Assembly: GCF_030150285.1 (NCBI RefSeq)
Contig: NZ_JASLGE010000016.1
Span: forward strand, 1 to 22,075
Direction of reading: 5' to 3'
Length of the DNA stretch: 22,075 nucleotides
Origin: Pseudomonas sp.
Lineage (GTDB): Bacteria > Pseudomonadota > Gammaproteobacteria > Pseudomonadales > Pseudomonadaceae
The notes beneath the pieces were generated by a model, which was not told the DNA's origin, made no database searches, and saw nothing but the letters and a program-made list of their open reading frames with translations. Below are positions 15,289-22,075 of the stretch, piece after piece. Made by a program: the position numbers and the translations under genes. Every line of letters begins with the position of its first letter. Position 1 is the stretch's first letter.

Positions 15289-16235
15289 TTCAGGCTCTTT
15301 TTAAGCGGTTGACCCAGCCAATAGGCTCGGGCGGCGGCGACGTCCGCATTGATCGCCGTCTTGAGCGCCTCCAGAGAGGCGAAACGCTGCTCATCACGCA
15401 GCTTGTGGTGGAATACCACCGTCAGACGCCGGCCATACACATCGCCGGCGAAATCCAATAGATGTACTTCAAGATGGGCGCTGCCATCTCCTGCTACGGT
15501 CGGTCTGACGCCAATATTGGCTACGCCGGGCCAAGTTTTTCCGTCAATTTCAACGCTGACCAGGTAAACCCCTGTCAACGGAACACGACGGCGCTTAAGC
15601 TGAATATTGGCTGTGGGCGTACCCAATTGACGCGCCAGCTTCTGCCCATGCAAAACCCGGCCAGTGATTTGAAACGGCCGGCCCAGCAAATGCTCAGCGA
15701 GTTCGAAATTGGCACTGGCCAAGGCACTGCGCACCTCGGTACTGCTGATTCGCACGCCTTCAAGCTCGACGGTTTGCGCAGCTTCAACCGTAAACCCTTG
15801 CCGGGCACCGGCCTGCAGCAAGAAGTCAAAGTCGCCCACACGGTCGCAGCCAAAACGGAAGTCATCACCGACTTCCAGGTGCTGTACGCCCAAGCCATCA
15901 ACAAGAATGGTGTCGACGAATTCGGCCGCGCTGAGCTTACTCAAACGCTGGTTGAACGCCAGGCACAATACCCGATCAACGCCGGCCTCAGCCAACAGTT
16001 GCAGCTTGTCACGCAGCCGGGCCAGACGTGCCGGGGCGGTTTCAGGGGCAAAAAATTCGCGCGGCTGCGGCTCGAAAATCACCACGCAGCTGGGCACGCC
16101 CAACTCCAGCGCACGTTCACGCAGCCGACTCAGGATAGCCTGATGACCACGGTGCACACCGTCAAAGTTGCCAATAGTGGCGACACAGCCCCGATGCTGG
16201 GGCCGCAAATTGTGAAGGCCTAGAACCAGCTGCAT
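15285..16235 (-). CDS. ribF: Bifunctional riboflavin kinase / FAD synthetase RibF
   Basis: RibF makes FMN from riboflavin and then FAD. The 316 residues comprise an N-terminal nucleotidyltransferase domain with GNFDGVHRGH at 22-31 and ISSTEVRSAL near 160, then a C-terminal flavokinase domain with LGTPTANI and GVYLV motifs. I chose ATG 16235 (MQLVLGLHNL), matching the family N-terminus. In-frame codons at 16253 and 16310 lie at or before the predicted transcription start set by a TATAAT box at 16264-16269. It is the first gene of ribF-ileS-lspA-fkpB-ispH, and its stop overlaps ileS. Confidence 0.96.
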   Translation of the reverse strand: MQLVLGLHNLRPQHRGCVATIGNFDGVHRGHQAILSRLRERALELGVPSCVVIFEPQPREFFAPETAPARLARLRDKLQLLAEAGVDRVLCLAFNQRLSKLSAAEFVDTILVDGLGVQHLEVGDDFRFGCDRVGDFDFLLQAGARQGFTVEAAQTVELEGVRISSTEVRSALASANFELAEHLLGRPFQITGRVLHGQKLARQLGTPTANIQLKRRRVPLTGVYLVSVEIDGKTWPGVANIGVRPTVAGDGSAHLEVHLLDFAGDVYGRRLTVVFHHKLRDEQRFASLEALKTAINADVAAARAYWLGQPLKKSLK

Positions 16236-16263
16236 AACGCGCTTCTTGCTCATAAAGTGGCCG

Positions 16264-16292
16264 ATTATAACCACACCCGGCCCGGTACGACA
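16264..16292 (-). promoter_or_regulatory. Promoter of the ribF-ileS-lspA-fkpB-ispH operon
   Basis: On the minus strand a perfect -10 TATAAT (16264-16269) lies 28 bases before the chosen ribF ATG. At 17 bases further upstream is TGTCGT (16287-16292), a poor -35. The perfect -10 in the 118-base murJ-ribF gap makes this the likely operon start. Confidence 0.6.
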
Positions 16293-16353
16293 GGCAACAG
16301 CGCAAGGCAAATCAGGTCAAATCGACAAAATCGACGTCTGACCGCTCATTACC

Positions 16354-17892
16354 TTACGAAAGTGACCTGCGGGCAAAATCCTTCAGACGCACCCCCAACA
16401 GCAGCAATACGCCGAAATAGACCGCTACACCTGCCGCCACCAGACCACCCAGACGCATAAAGCGCTCAAGCATATGACCTTGATCCCACGCAGGCATCAG
16501 GTGCATCAACCCCAGCAAGGCACCTGACATGACCGCCACCGCAACCACCAGCTTGAACAGAAACTTCGTCCAGCCGGGCTGGGCAACAAATAGCTTTTGC
16601 TTGCGCAACTGCCAGAACAGCAGACCCGCATTGATACAGGCCCCGACGCTAATAGCCAACGCCAGCCCCGCGTGCTGCAAAGGCACAATAAAGACCAGGT
16701 TCAACAACTGCGTCACGATCAACGTAAACACCGCGATCTTGACCGGTGTGCGAATGTTTTGCTGCGCGTAAAACCCGGGGGCCAGCACCTTGATCAGAAT
16801 CAACCCAAGCAGGCCGACCGAATACGCCATCAGAGCACGCTGGGTCATGGCCGCATCATGTGCGCTGAATTGGCCGTACTGAAACAGCGAGACCGTCAGC
16901 GGCTCTGACAAGATGGCCAACGCCAGCGCACAAGGCAACACCAGCACAAAACATAGGCGCAAGCCCCAATCGAGGATGCGCGAATACTCTTGGCGGTCCT
17001 TGTTCGCGTAGGTTTTAGAGAGCGTAGGTAGCAGAATCGTACCCAGCGCCACGCCCAGCACACCGGATGGCAACTCCATCAAACGGTCGGCGTAATACAT
17101 CCAGGACACAGAGCCCGCAACGAGGAAAGACGCAAAAATTGTATTGATGATCAACGAAATCTGGCTGACCGAGACCCCAAGAATGGCAGGCACCATTTGC
17201 TTCATGACTCGCCAGACACCCGAATCTCGCAAATTGAGGCGCGGCAGCACCAACATCCCGATTTTTTTCAGATGCGGGAGCTGGAACAGCAGTTGAGCCA
17301 GACCGCCTACCAGCACAGCCCATCCGAGTGCCATGACCGGCGGGTCGAAGTACGGCGTCAGAAACAGCGCAAAAATAATCATGCTGACGTTAAGCAAAGT
17401 CGGCACAAAGGCGGGTACCGAGAAACGGTTCCAGGTATTGAGAATCGCACCGGCCAGCGATGACAACGAAATCAGCAATATATAAGGGAACGTTACCCTC
17501 AGCATCTCGCTGGTCAGCTGAAATTTTTCAGGCGTTGTCGCAAAACCTGGCGCGGTGGCCCAGATCACCCAGGGCGCCGCGATCATCCCCAGCGCCGTGA
17601 CAATGGCCAGTACCAACGTCAGCAAACCGGCGATATATGAAACAAACGTGCGCGCGGCCTCCTCGCCTTTCTGGTTCTTGTACTCGGCCAGAATGGGTAC
17701 AAATGCCTGAGAAAAGGCCCCCTCGGCAAAGATCCTGCGCAGCAGGTTGGGCAATTTAAACGCAATAAAGAACGCATCCGTGGCCATTCCTGCGCCAAAT
17801 GTGCGTGCAATGATGGTGTCCCGAACAAAGCCCAGAACCCTTGAAATCATTGTAATAGAGCTGACGGCAGCCAACGACTTGAGCAAGTTCAT
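16354..17892 (-). CDS. murJ: Lipid II flippase MurJ (MviN)
   Basis: MurJ flips lipid II across the inner membrane for peptidoglycan synthesis. The 512 residues are highly hydrophobic, enough for the family's 14 helices. The N-terminus MNLLKSLAAVSSITMISRVLGFVRD followed by ARTFGAGMATDAFFIAF is diagnostic, as is NLLRRIFAEGAFSQAFVPIL. The essential arginines of the central cavity (Arg18 and Arg24 in VSSITMISRVLGFVRD) are present. It is divergent from rpsT and sits upstream of ribF on the same strand with a 118-base gap. The ATG lacks a strong ribosome-binding site. Confidence 0.97.
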   Translation of the reverse strand: MNLLKSLAAVSSITMISRVLGFVRDTIIARTFGAGMATDAFFIAFKLPNLLRRIFAEGAFSQAFVPILAEYKNQKGEEAARTFVSYIAGLLTLVLAIVTALGMIAAPWVIWATAPGFATTPEKFQLTSEMLRVTFPYILLISLSSLAGAILNTWNRFSVPAFVPTLLNVSMIIFALFLTPYFDPPVMALGWAVLVGGLAQLLFQLPHLKKIGMLVLPRLNLRDSGVWRVMKQMVPAILGVSVSQISLIINTIFASFLVAGSVSWMYYADRLMELPSGVLGVALGTILLPTLSKTYANKDRQEYSRILDWGLRLCFVLVLPCALALAILSEPLTVSLFQYGQFSAHDAAMTQRALMAYSVGLLGLILIKVLAPGFYAQQNIRTPVKIAVFTLIVTQLLNLVFIVPLQHAGLALAISVGACINAGLLFWQLRKQKLFVAQPGWTKFLFKLVVAVAVMSGALLGLMHLMPAWDQGHMLERFMRLGGLVAAGVAVYFGVLLLLGVRLKDFARRSLS

Positions 17893-18062
17893 TGAAAGAG
17901 TTTTTGCCTATAAGAGAAAGAGCAGGCGAACAAAGCGTCCACTTATGCGATACTGCGCGCCGCAACAGCACAGAGCCAAGCTCGCGAGTTTACAGGTCAA
18001 GCGCCGGAAATAAATCTCCCGTCTCCCTCGATCAACCACTCAGCGGATCGCATCAAACGCTC

Positions 18063-18091
18063 TTGACAAGCCTTCACGTCATCGGCATGAT
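18063..18091 (+). promoter_or_regulatory. Likely rpsT promoter with GC-rich discriminator
   Basis: A perfect -35 TTGACA (18063-18068) is followed by a 17-base spacer and CATGAT (18086-18091; 4 of 6 to the -10 consensus). The GC-rich TCGCGGCC follows, as in growth-rate-controlled ribosomal promoters. It lies 50 bases before the rpsT start. Confidence 0.55.
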
Positions 18092-18141
18092 TCGCGGCCT
18101 ATTTTGTTTGCTATTTCTAAAGTCTTTCGAGGAGCTCGACG

Positions 18142-18420
18142 GTGGCCAACACACCTTCCGCCAAAAAACGTGCAAAACAGGCTGAGAAGCGTCGCAGCCA
18201 CAACGCCAGCCTGCGTTCCATGGTTCGCACCTACATCAAGAATGTAGTTAAAGCCATCGACGCAAAAGACGCTGTTAAAGCTCAAGCTGCTTACGTTCTG
18301 GCTGTACCTGTTATCGACCGCATGGCCGATAAAGGCATCATCCACAAGAACAAAGCTGCTCGTCATAAGAGCCGCCTGAATGGCCACGTCAAGGCGTTGA
18401 ACCTTGCGACCGCTGCTTAA
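18142..18420 (+). CDS. rpsT: 30S ribosomal protein S20
   Basis: S20 is a primary binding protein of 16S rRNA in the small subunit. The 92 residues match the family: an Ala/Lys-rich N-terminus ANTPSAKKRAKQAEKRRSHN, then helices with RSMVRTYIKNV and a C-terminal KGIIHKNKAARHKSRLNGHV. The start codon is GTG at 18142, with AGGAG 7 bases upstream. E. coli rpsT uses the weak start UUG, which is part of its autoregulation, so a non-ATG start here may serve the same purpose. It is divergent from murJ, with a likely stringent-type promoter upstream and a clear terminator downstream. Confidence 0.98.
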   Translation: MANTPSAKKRAKQAEKRRSHNASLRSMVRTYIKNVVKAIDAKDAVKAQAAYVLAVPVIDRMADKGIIHKNKAARHKSRLNGHVKALNLATAA

Positions 18421-18434
18421 GCGATAAGCTTTTT

Positions 18435-18462
18435 AAAAAACCGACCTCAGGGTCGGTTTTTT
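18435..18462 (+). terminator. Rho-independent terminator of rpsT
   Basis: AAAAAACCGACC (18435-18446) pairs with GGTCGGTTTTTT (18451-18462) around a TCAG loop. The T-run begins right after the GC stem, 14 bases past the rpsT stop. The A-run could also make it work for minus-strand transcripts from creA. Confidence 0.92.
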
Positions 18463-18605
18463 ATTGCCTGAACAATAGATCACAGCGGCCACCTTACTCG
18501 CGATCTATTGAGCCCAACCTGATTTCCCCCGTCACCTCCCAAAAGAGCAAGCACTGGCCGAGGGAAATATTTCAGGCTTTCAACAATCCGAAAGACGCAC
18601 CTGAG

Positions 18606-19067
18606 TTACTGGTGTGGCCACGGCAAAATCGGGATGGCCGTTACAGCGTTCTGCGGGCTGCCTTCGATCAACCGATCGCTGTACACCAGGTACACCAGCG
18701 TATTGCGCTTTTTGTCGAGGAAACGCACCACCTGCATGGTTTTGAAAACCAGCGAAGTGCGCTCCTTGAAGACCTCATCACCTTCCTTCAACTCACCCTT
18801 GAAGCTGATCGGCCCGGTTTGACGGCACGCAATGGACGCTTCCGCGCGATCCTCTGCCAACCCCAGCCCACCCTTCATTCCGCCCGTCTTGGCGCGCGAC
18901 AGGTAGCAGGTCACGCCCTCAACCTTCGGGTCATCAAATGCCTCGACCACGATACGATCATTAGGCCCGACAAACTTGAAGACGGTCGACACCGTACCAA
19001 TCTCTTCAGCTGACGCCATCAACGGCACCGCCAACATCAGCCCCAACAAGCCTTTAATCAAGCGCAT
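18606..19067 (-). CDS. creA: CreA family protein (periplasmic, function unknown)
   Basis: This 153-residue protein matches the CreA family, named from the E. coli creABCD operon; its function is unknown. The first 20 residues (MRLIKGLLGLMLAVPLMASA) form a signal peptide with an AxA-like cleavage site before EEIG, so export to the periplasm is likely. The conserved body includes VFKFVGPNDRIVVEAFDDPKVEGVTCYLSRAKTGG and a pair of cysteines (Cys54 in GVTCYLS and Cys81 in SIACRQ). GAGG lies upstream. It starts 14 bases after the proB stop on the same strand, so the two are probably co-transcribed; no CreBCD genes are nearby. Confidence 0.9.
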   Translation of the reverse strand: MRLIKGLLGLMLAVPLMASAEEIGTVSTVFKFVGPNDRIVVEAFDDPKVEGVTCYLSRAKTGGMKGGLGLAEDRAEASIACRQTGPISFKGELKEGDEVFKERTSLVFKTMQVVRFLDKKRNTLVYLVYSDRLIEGSPQNAVTAIPILPWPHQ

Positions 19068-19081
19068 TCAACACCTCAACT

Positions 19082-20206
19082 TCACACCAAAATCAGGTTA
19101 TCGCGATGAACCAGTTCAGGTTCAGCCATGTAACCCAACACACCCACAATCGCATCGGAGGGCTGGCCAATAATTTTCTGCGCTTCCGAGGCACTGTAGT
19201 TGGCCAGCCCGCGAGCAATCTCTCGACCGTCCGCTGCGGTACACACCACCATTTCACCCCGCCGGAAAGCACCCTGCACAGCTTTGACCCCCACCGGCAG
19301 CAAGCTCTTGTTGCCCTGAGACAATGCAGCCACAGCGCCGTCATCCAGCACCAGCGTGCCGCGCGTTTGCAAATGCCCGGCCAGCCATTGCTTACGCGCC
19401 GCCAACAGGCCGCGCTCAGGCGACAGCAAGGTACCGAGCCGCTCACCCGCCTTGAGGCGGTCCAGAACGCGCTCCAGGCGGCCACCGACGATAATCGTGT
19501 GCGCCCCCGAACGCGCCGCCAGACGCGCCGCACGCAACTTGGTCTGCATACCGCCACGCCCCAGCGCGCCACCCGTCCCGCCTGCCACAGCATCCAGCGC
19601 AGGATCATCGGCTCGCGCCTCGTAGATCAGGTTGGCATCCGGGTTATTACGCGGATCAGCATCAAACATGCCATCACGATCGGTCAGGATCACTAACAGA
19701 TCAGCCTCGACCAGGTTCGCCACCAGTGCGGCCAAAGTGTCGTTATCCCCGAAGCGGATTTCGTCGGTAACAACCGTGTCGTTTTCATTGATGACCGGAA
19801 TCACACCCAACCCGACCAAGGCCCGCAACGTACTGCGAGCATTCAGGTAACGCTTGCGATCAGACAAGTCATCGTGGGTCAGAAGGATTTGCGCCGTGTG
19901 CCGGCCATGCTCGGCAAAGCTCGATTCCCACGCCTGCACCAGGCCCATCTGACCGATGGCAGCCGCCGCCTGCAGTTCGTGCATCGCACTGGGTCGGACC
20001 GTCCAGCCCAAGCGACTCATACCGGCAGCCACCGCCCCCGAAGACACCAACACCAGCTCGACGCCCGCCTCATGCAAGGCCACCATCTGCTCAACCCACA
20101 CACCCATTGCTGCACGATCCAGGCCTTTGCCATCCGCCGTCAGCAATGCGCTGCCGATTTTCACGACCCAACGCTGCGCACCTGTCACCTTGCTCCGCAT
20201 CATCAT
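19082..20206 (-). CDS. proB: Glutamate 5-kinase ProB
   Basis: ProB phosphorylates glutamate in the first step of proline synthesis and is normally feedback-inhibited by proline. The 374 residues have an amino-acid-kinase domain with VVKIGSALLT (catalytic Lys16), LVSSGAVAAG, NENDTVVTDEIRFGDNDTLAALVA and ILTDRDGMFDADPR, then GTGGALGRGGMQTKL. A C-terminal PUA domain (about 280-365) is present. Three ATG codons in a row (20206, 20203, 20200) leave the start uncertain by two residues; the AGG upstream is best spaced for the second. proA is not adjacent. It follows the obg terminator, so it needs its own promoter in 20207-20280, where I found only weak candidates. Confidence 0.97.
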   Translation of the reverse strand: MMMRSKVTGAQRWVVKIGSALLTADGKGLDRAAMGVWVEQMVALHEAGVELVLVSSGAVAAGMSRLGWTVRPSAMHELQAAAAIGQMGLVQAWESSFAEHGRHTAQILLTHDDLSDRKRYLNARSTLRALVGLGVIPVINENDTVVTDEIRFGDNDTLAALVANLVEADLLVILTDRDGMFDADPRNNPDANLIYEARADDPALDAVAGGTGGALGRGGMQTKLRAARLAARSGAHTIIVGGRLERVLDRLKAGERLGTLLSPERGLLAARKQWLAGHLQTRGTLVLDDGAVAALSQGNKSLLPVGVKAVQGAFRRGEMVVCTAADGREIARGLANYSASEAQKIIGQPSDAIVGVLGYMAEPELVHRDNLILV

Positions 20207-20280
20207 CCAACCTATGCCTGAGAGCAGCGCGACCGAGCGCCACCCATGGAATTATTCTTGATTACCGTTTCACAGAGACC

Positions 20281-20304
20281 AAAACGCCGCTCAATTGAGC
20301 GGCG
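20281..20304 (-). terminator. Rho-independent terminator of obg
   Basis: CGCCGCTC (20285-20292) and GAGCGGCG (20297-20304) form a perfect 8-base-pair stem with an AATT loop; the whole 20 bases are palindromic. On the minus strand TTTT (complement of 20281-20284) follows. It lies 20 bases after the obg stop. Confidence 0.82.
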
Positions 20305-20324
20305 CTGTAGTTTACTGCAACGAA

Positions 20325-21551
20325 TCAGTCGCGGACGTAAATGATTTCCGGACCCTCTTCATCATCAACATCCTCTTCGTCCCAATCATCGTCACCGATG
20401 TCATGAACGCTCTTCACGCCGCTGCGACGCAAGGCACGCTTGTCATCCAGAGCTTGCAACTGCGCACGCGCCTCGTCTTCGATGCGCTGATCCAGCTCGG
20501 CCAACTCTTCCTTGTAAGCAGGGTCATTCGCCAGGCGATCGGCACGGTCTTCCAGGTAGCGCATGATGTCGTGGCACAGCTTCTCTGTACCGATTTTGGC
20601 GATGGCCGAAATCACGTACACCGGGCCTTCCCACTCAAGGCGCTCAACCACCTCTTTGACAACGGCGTCGTGCTCTTCCTCAGGCAACGAATCGCATTTG
20701 TTCAAGACCAGCCAGCGGTCACGATCAGCCAGCGCCGGGCTGAACTTGGCCAGCTCGTTGACGATGACCTCAGCAGTGTCCGCGGCACTGTCAGAGCCTT
20801 CGACCGGTGCCATGTCCACAAGGTGCAACAACAAACGGGTACGGGCCAAGTGCTTGAGGAAGCGAATACCGAGGCCTGCACCATCCGAAGCACCTTCGAT
20901 CAGGCCCGGAATGTCGGCAACAACAAAGCTCTTCCAGCGATCGACGCTGACAACGCCCAGGTTGGGTACCAGGGTCGTGAACGGGTAATCCGCCACCTTG
21001 GGCTTGGCCGCCGACACAGAGCGAATAAAGGTGCTTTTGCCAGCATTCGGCAAGCCCAGCAGACCCACGTCCGCCAGCACTTTAAGCTCCAGCTTGAGAT
21101 CACGCTGCTCACCCGGCTTACCCGGCGTGGTCTGGCGCGGAGCCCGGTTGGTGCTGGATTTGAAACGGGAGTTGCCCAGACCGTGCCACCCCCCCTGAAC
21201 CACCATCAAGCGCTGACCCGCCTTGGTCAGGTCACCGATGACTTCCTGAGTGCCCGCATCAATCACGGTGGTGCCGACCGGCACGCGCAGCTCCAGGTCA
21301 TCACCTTTTTTGCCGGTGCAATCGGTGCTACCGCCGTTCGAGCCACGCTGGGCGTCGAAGTGACGGGTGTAACGGTAATCAACCAGCGTGTTCAGGTTTT
21401 CGTCAGCGATCATGTAGATCGAGCCGCCGTCACCCCCATCACCGCCGTTAGGACCGCCGTTCTCGATGAATTTCTCGCGACGGAAACTCATGCAACCGTT
21501 ACCACCGTCGCCCGCTTTTACTCGAATCGATACTTCATCAACAAACTTCAT
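20325..21551 (-). CDS. obg: Obg/CgtA GTPase
   Basis: Obg is an essential GTPase that checks assembly of the 50S subunit and links it to growth and ppGpp. The 408 residues have three parts. First is the glycine-rich Obg fold (1-158, with GDGGNG and GGPNGGDGGDGGS). Next is the G domain with G1 GLPNAGKST at 166-174, switch FTTLVPNLG, G3 DIPGLIEGA from 213 and G4 NKCD. Last is a strongly acidic C-terminal tail ending DEEDVDDEEGPEIIYVRD. It follows rplU-rpmA, the usual bacterial order, but a terminator separates it from rpmA. A small hairpin borders its ribosome-binding site. Confidence 0.98.
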   Translation of the reverse strand: MKFVDEVSIRVKAGDGGNGCMSFRREKFIENGGPNGGDGGDGGSIYMIADENLNTLVDYRYTRHFDAQRGSNGGSTDCTGKKGDDLELRVPVGTTVIDAGTQEVIGDLTKAGQRLMVVQGGWHGLGNSRFKSSTNRAPRQTTPGKPGEQRDLKLELKVLADVGLLGLPNAGKSTFIRSVSAAKPKVADYPFTTLVPNLGVVSVDRWKSFVVADIPGLIEGASDGAGLGIRFLKHLARTRLLLHLVDMAPVEGSDSAADTAEVIVNELAKFSPALADRDRWLVLNKCDSLPEEEHDAVVKEVVERLEWEGPVYVISAIAKIGTEKLCHDIMRYLEDRADRLANDPAYKEELAELDQRIEDEARAQLQALDDKRALRRSGVKSVHDIGDDDWDEEDVDDEEGPEIIYVRD

Positions 21552-21565
21552 AATAAAACGCGCCT

Positions 21566-21582
21566 CTCGTCATCAGGACGAG
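21566..21582 (-). promoter_or_regulatory. Hairpin beside the obg ribosome-binding site
   Basis: CTCGTC (21566-21571) pairs with GACGAG (21577-21582) around a 5-base loop. On the minus strand the second arm runs straight into GAGAGG, the likely obg Shine-Dalgarno region 11 bases before ATG 21551. Part of that signal could be hidden in the stem. A control role is inferred only. Confidence 0.4.
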
Positions 21583-21603
21583 CCGAAAAACCAAGACATA
21601 AGA

Positions 21604-21686
21604 CTCTTGCAAAAATGAGCGCAGCGACCTCAATCAACGACTGTTAAATCCAGCGCCAGCAGCCCATACAAACAGTTTTGCAAGAG
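21604..21686. repeat. Spaced inverted repeat upstream of obg
   Basis: CTCTTGCAAAA (21604-21614) is the exact reverse complement of TTTTGCAAGAG (21676-21686), 61 bases away. Inside it a second pair, ACTGTT (21640-21645) and AACAGT (21671-21676), shares the same axis region. The element follows the rpmA terminator in the gap before obg. Confidence 0.65.
21643..21671 (-). promoter_or_regulatory. Candidate obg promoter
   Basis: On the minus strand TTGTAT (21666-21671) and TTTAAC (21643-21648) are separated by 17 bases. The matches are 3 of 6 and 4 of 6, so this is weak. It lies inside the inverted repeat, after the rpmA terminator, where an obg promoter would be expected. Confidence 0.3.
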
Positions 21687-21702
21687 ACTCACCCCACAAA
21701 CG

Positions 21703-21731
21703 AAAAAGCCCCGTCGCAAGACAGGGCTTTT
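21703..21731 (-). terminator. Rho-independent terminator of rplU-rpmA
   Basis: AAAAGCCCCGTC (21704-21715) pairs with GACAGGGCTTTT (21720-21731) around a GCAA loop; the one mismatch is a G-U pair in the minus-strand RNA. The stem is followed by Ts on the minus strand. It begins 16 bases after the rpmA stop. Confidence 0.88.
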
Positions 21732-21746
21732 CCAGCTACCAAGCTA

Positions 21747-22022
21747 TTACGCCGCGACGACTGCAGTCTTCGGAACGATGCTTACATAGCGACGACCGAA
21801 GGCGCCTTTAACCTGGAACTTGATCACGCCTTCCACTTTCGCGAACAGGGTGTGATCTTTGCCCATACCAACGCCGTAGCCAGCGTGGAATTGGGTGCCG
21901 CGCTGACGCACGATGATGTTGCCCGGTACGATAGCCTGGCCGCCATACATCTTCACGCCAAGGCGTTTGGCTTCTGAGTCGCGACCGTTACGGGTACTAC
22001 CACCAGCTTTTTTGTGTGCCAT
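21747..22022 (-). CDS. rpmA: 50S ribosomal protein L27
   Basis: L27 reaches the peptidyl-transferase centre of the ribosome with its flexible N-terminus. The 91 residues start directly with MAHKKAGGSTRNGRDSEAKRLG, so there is no cleavable leader of the kind seen in Firmicutes. The core GNIIVRQRGTQFHAGYGVGMGKDHTLFA is diagnostic. AGGAGA lies upstream of the ATG. It follows rplU by 34 bases and is ended by its own terminator before obg. Confidence 0.98.
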   Translation of the reverse strand: MAHKKAGGSTRNGRDSEAKRLGVKMYGGQAIVPGNIIVRQRGTQFHAGYGVGMGKDHTLFAKVEGVIKFQVKGAFGRRYVSIVPKTAVVAA

Positions 22023-22056
22023 GAGTCAATTCTCCTAGTGAGGAATTAGGCTGAAA

Positions 22057-22075
22057 TTAAGCCTGAATACCGGTG
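22057..22075 (-). CDS. rplU: 50S ribosomal protein L21, C-terminal end only
   Basis: Only the last codons are in the window. Read on the minus strand they give T-G-I-Q-A then TAA (22057-22059), the usual end of proteobacterial L21 (KITGIQA). The position directly before rpmA supports this, since rplU-rpmA is a near-universal pair. The rest lies beyond the window edge. Confidence 0.8.

Noticed and set aside
16315..16342. GGTCA/TGACC pair with a small inner stem after murJ, as a murJ terminator
   Set aside because: The stem is broken into 5 and 3 pairs and no T-run follows on the minus strand; too weak to call.
20295..21647. A 450-codon plus-strand open frame opposite obg
   Set aside because: It is a mirror of the conserved obg coding sequence and crosses the obg terminator and leader; no protein family is recognisable.

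Overview
This window is a conserved chromosomal block from a gamma-proteobacterium, almost certainly a non-aeruginosa Pseudomonas. The evidence is gene order: ribF-ileS-lspA-fkpB-ispH next to minor type IV pilin genes; rplU-rpmA-obg-proB-creA; murJ divergent from rpsT; and rluD-pgeF-clpB opposite bamD. The Pseudomonas-typical proteins (ThiO glycine oxidase, a PP0621-like small protein, a long BamD) agree. The species is inferred, not proven. I saw no phage, transposon, integrase, CRISPR array or toxin-antitoxin pair, and no gene block that looks foreign.

Layout. 1-218: three minus-strand tRNA genes (Asn, Pro, partial Lys) behind one strong promoter. 482-4916: minus-strand rluD, pgeF and clpB; clpB has a good sigma-32 (heat-shock) type promoter and a strong terminator. 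5059-6421: plus-strand bamD (lipoprotein of the outer-membrane assembly machine), a terminator, then a small membrane-anchored putative zinc protein. 6481-9708: minus-strand pilV-pilW-pilX-pilE followed by thiO; PilY1 is absent. 9985-10506: a plus-strand FimT-type pseudopilin whose stop codon overlaps the stop of the facing ispH. 10503-16235: the tightly packed minus-strand operon ribF-ileS-lspA-fkpB-ispH. 16354-17892: murJ, divergent from rpsT (18142-18420). 18606-20206: proB-creA. 20325-22075: the 3' end of rplU, then rpmA and obg, each of the last two with its own terminator.

How the genes fit together. Most are growth-linked housekeeping genes: translation (tRNAs, rpsT, rplU, rpmA, ileS, rluD, obg), cell envelope (bamD, lspA, murJ, pgeF), cofactors and isoprenoids (ribF, ispH, thiO), proline synthesis (proB) and proteostasis (clpB, fkpB). 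Many gene pairs overlap by 4-8 bases, which suggests translational coupling. LspA would process the signal peptide of BamD, itself encoded in the window.

No clearly new system was found. The items most worth a second look are the reduced minor-pilin set with a pseudopilin carrying Gln where the family has Glu at +5, the structured region upstream of obg, the UUCG hairpin before ispH, and the uncharacterised 76-residue putative zinc protein.
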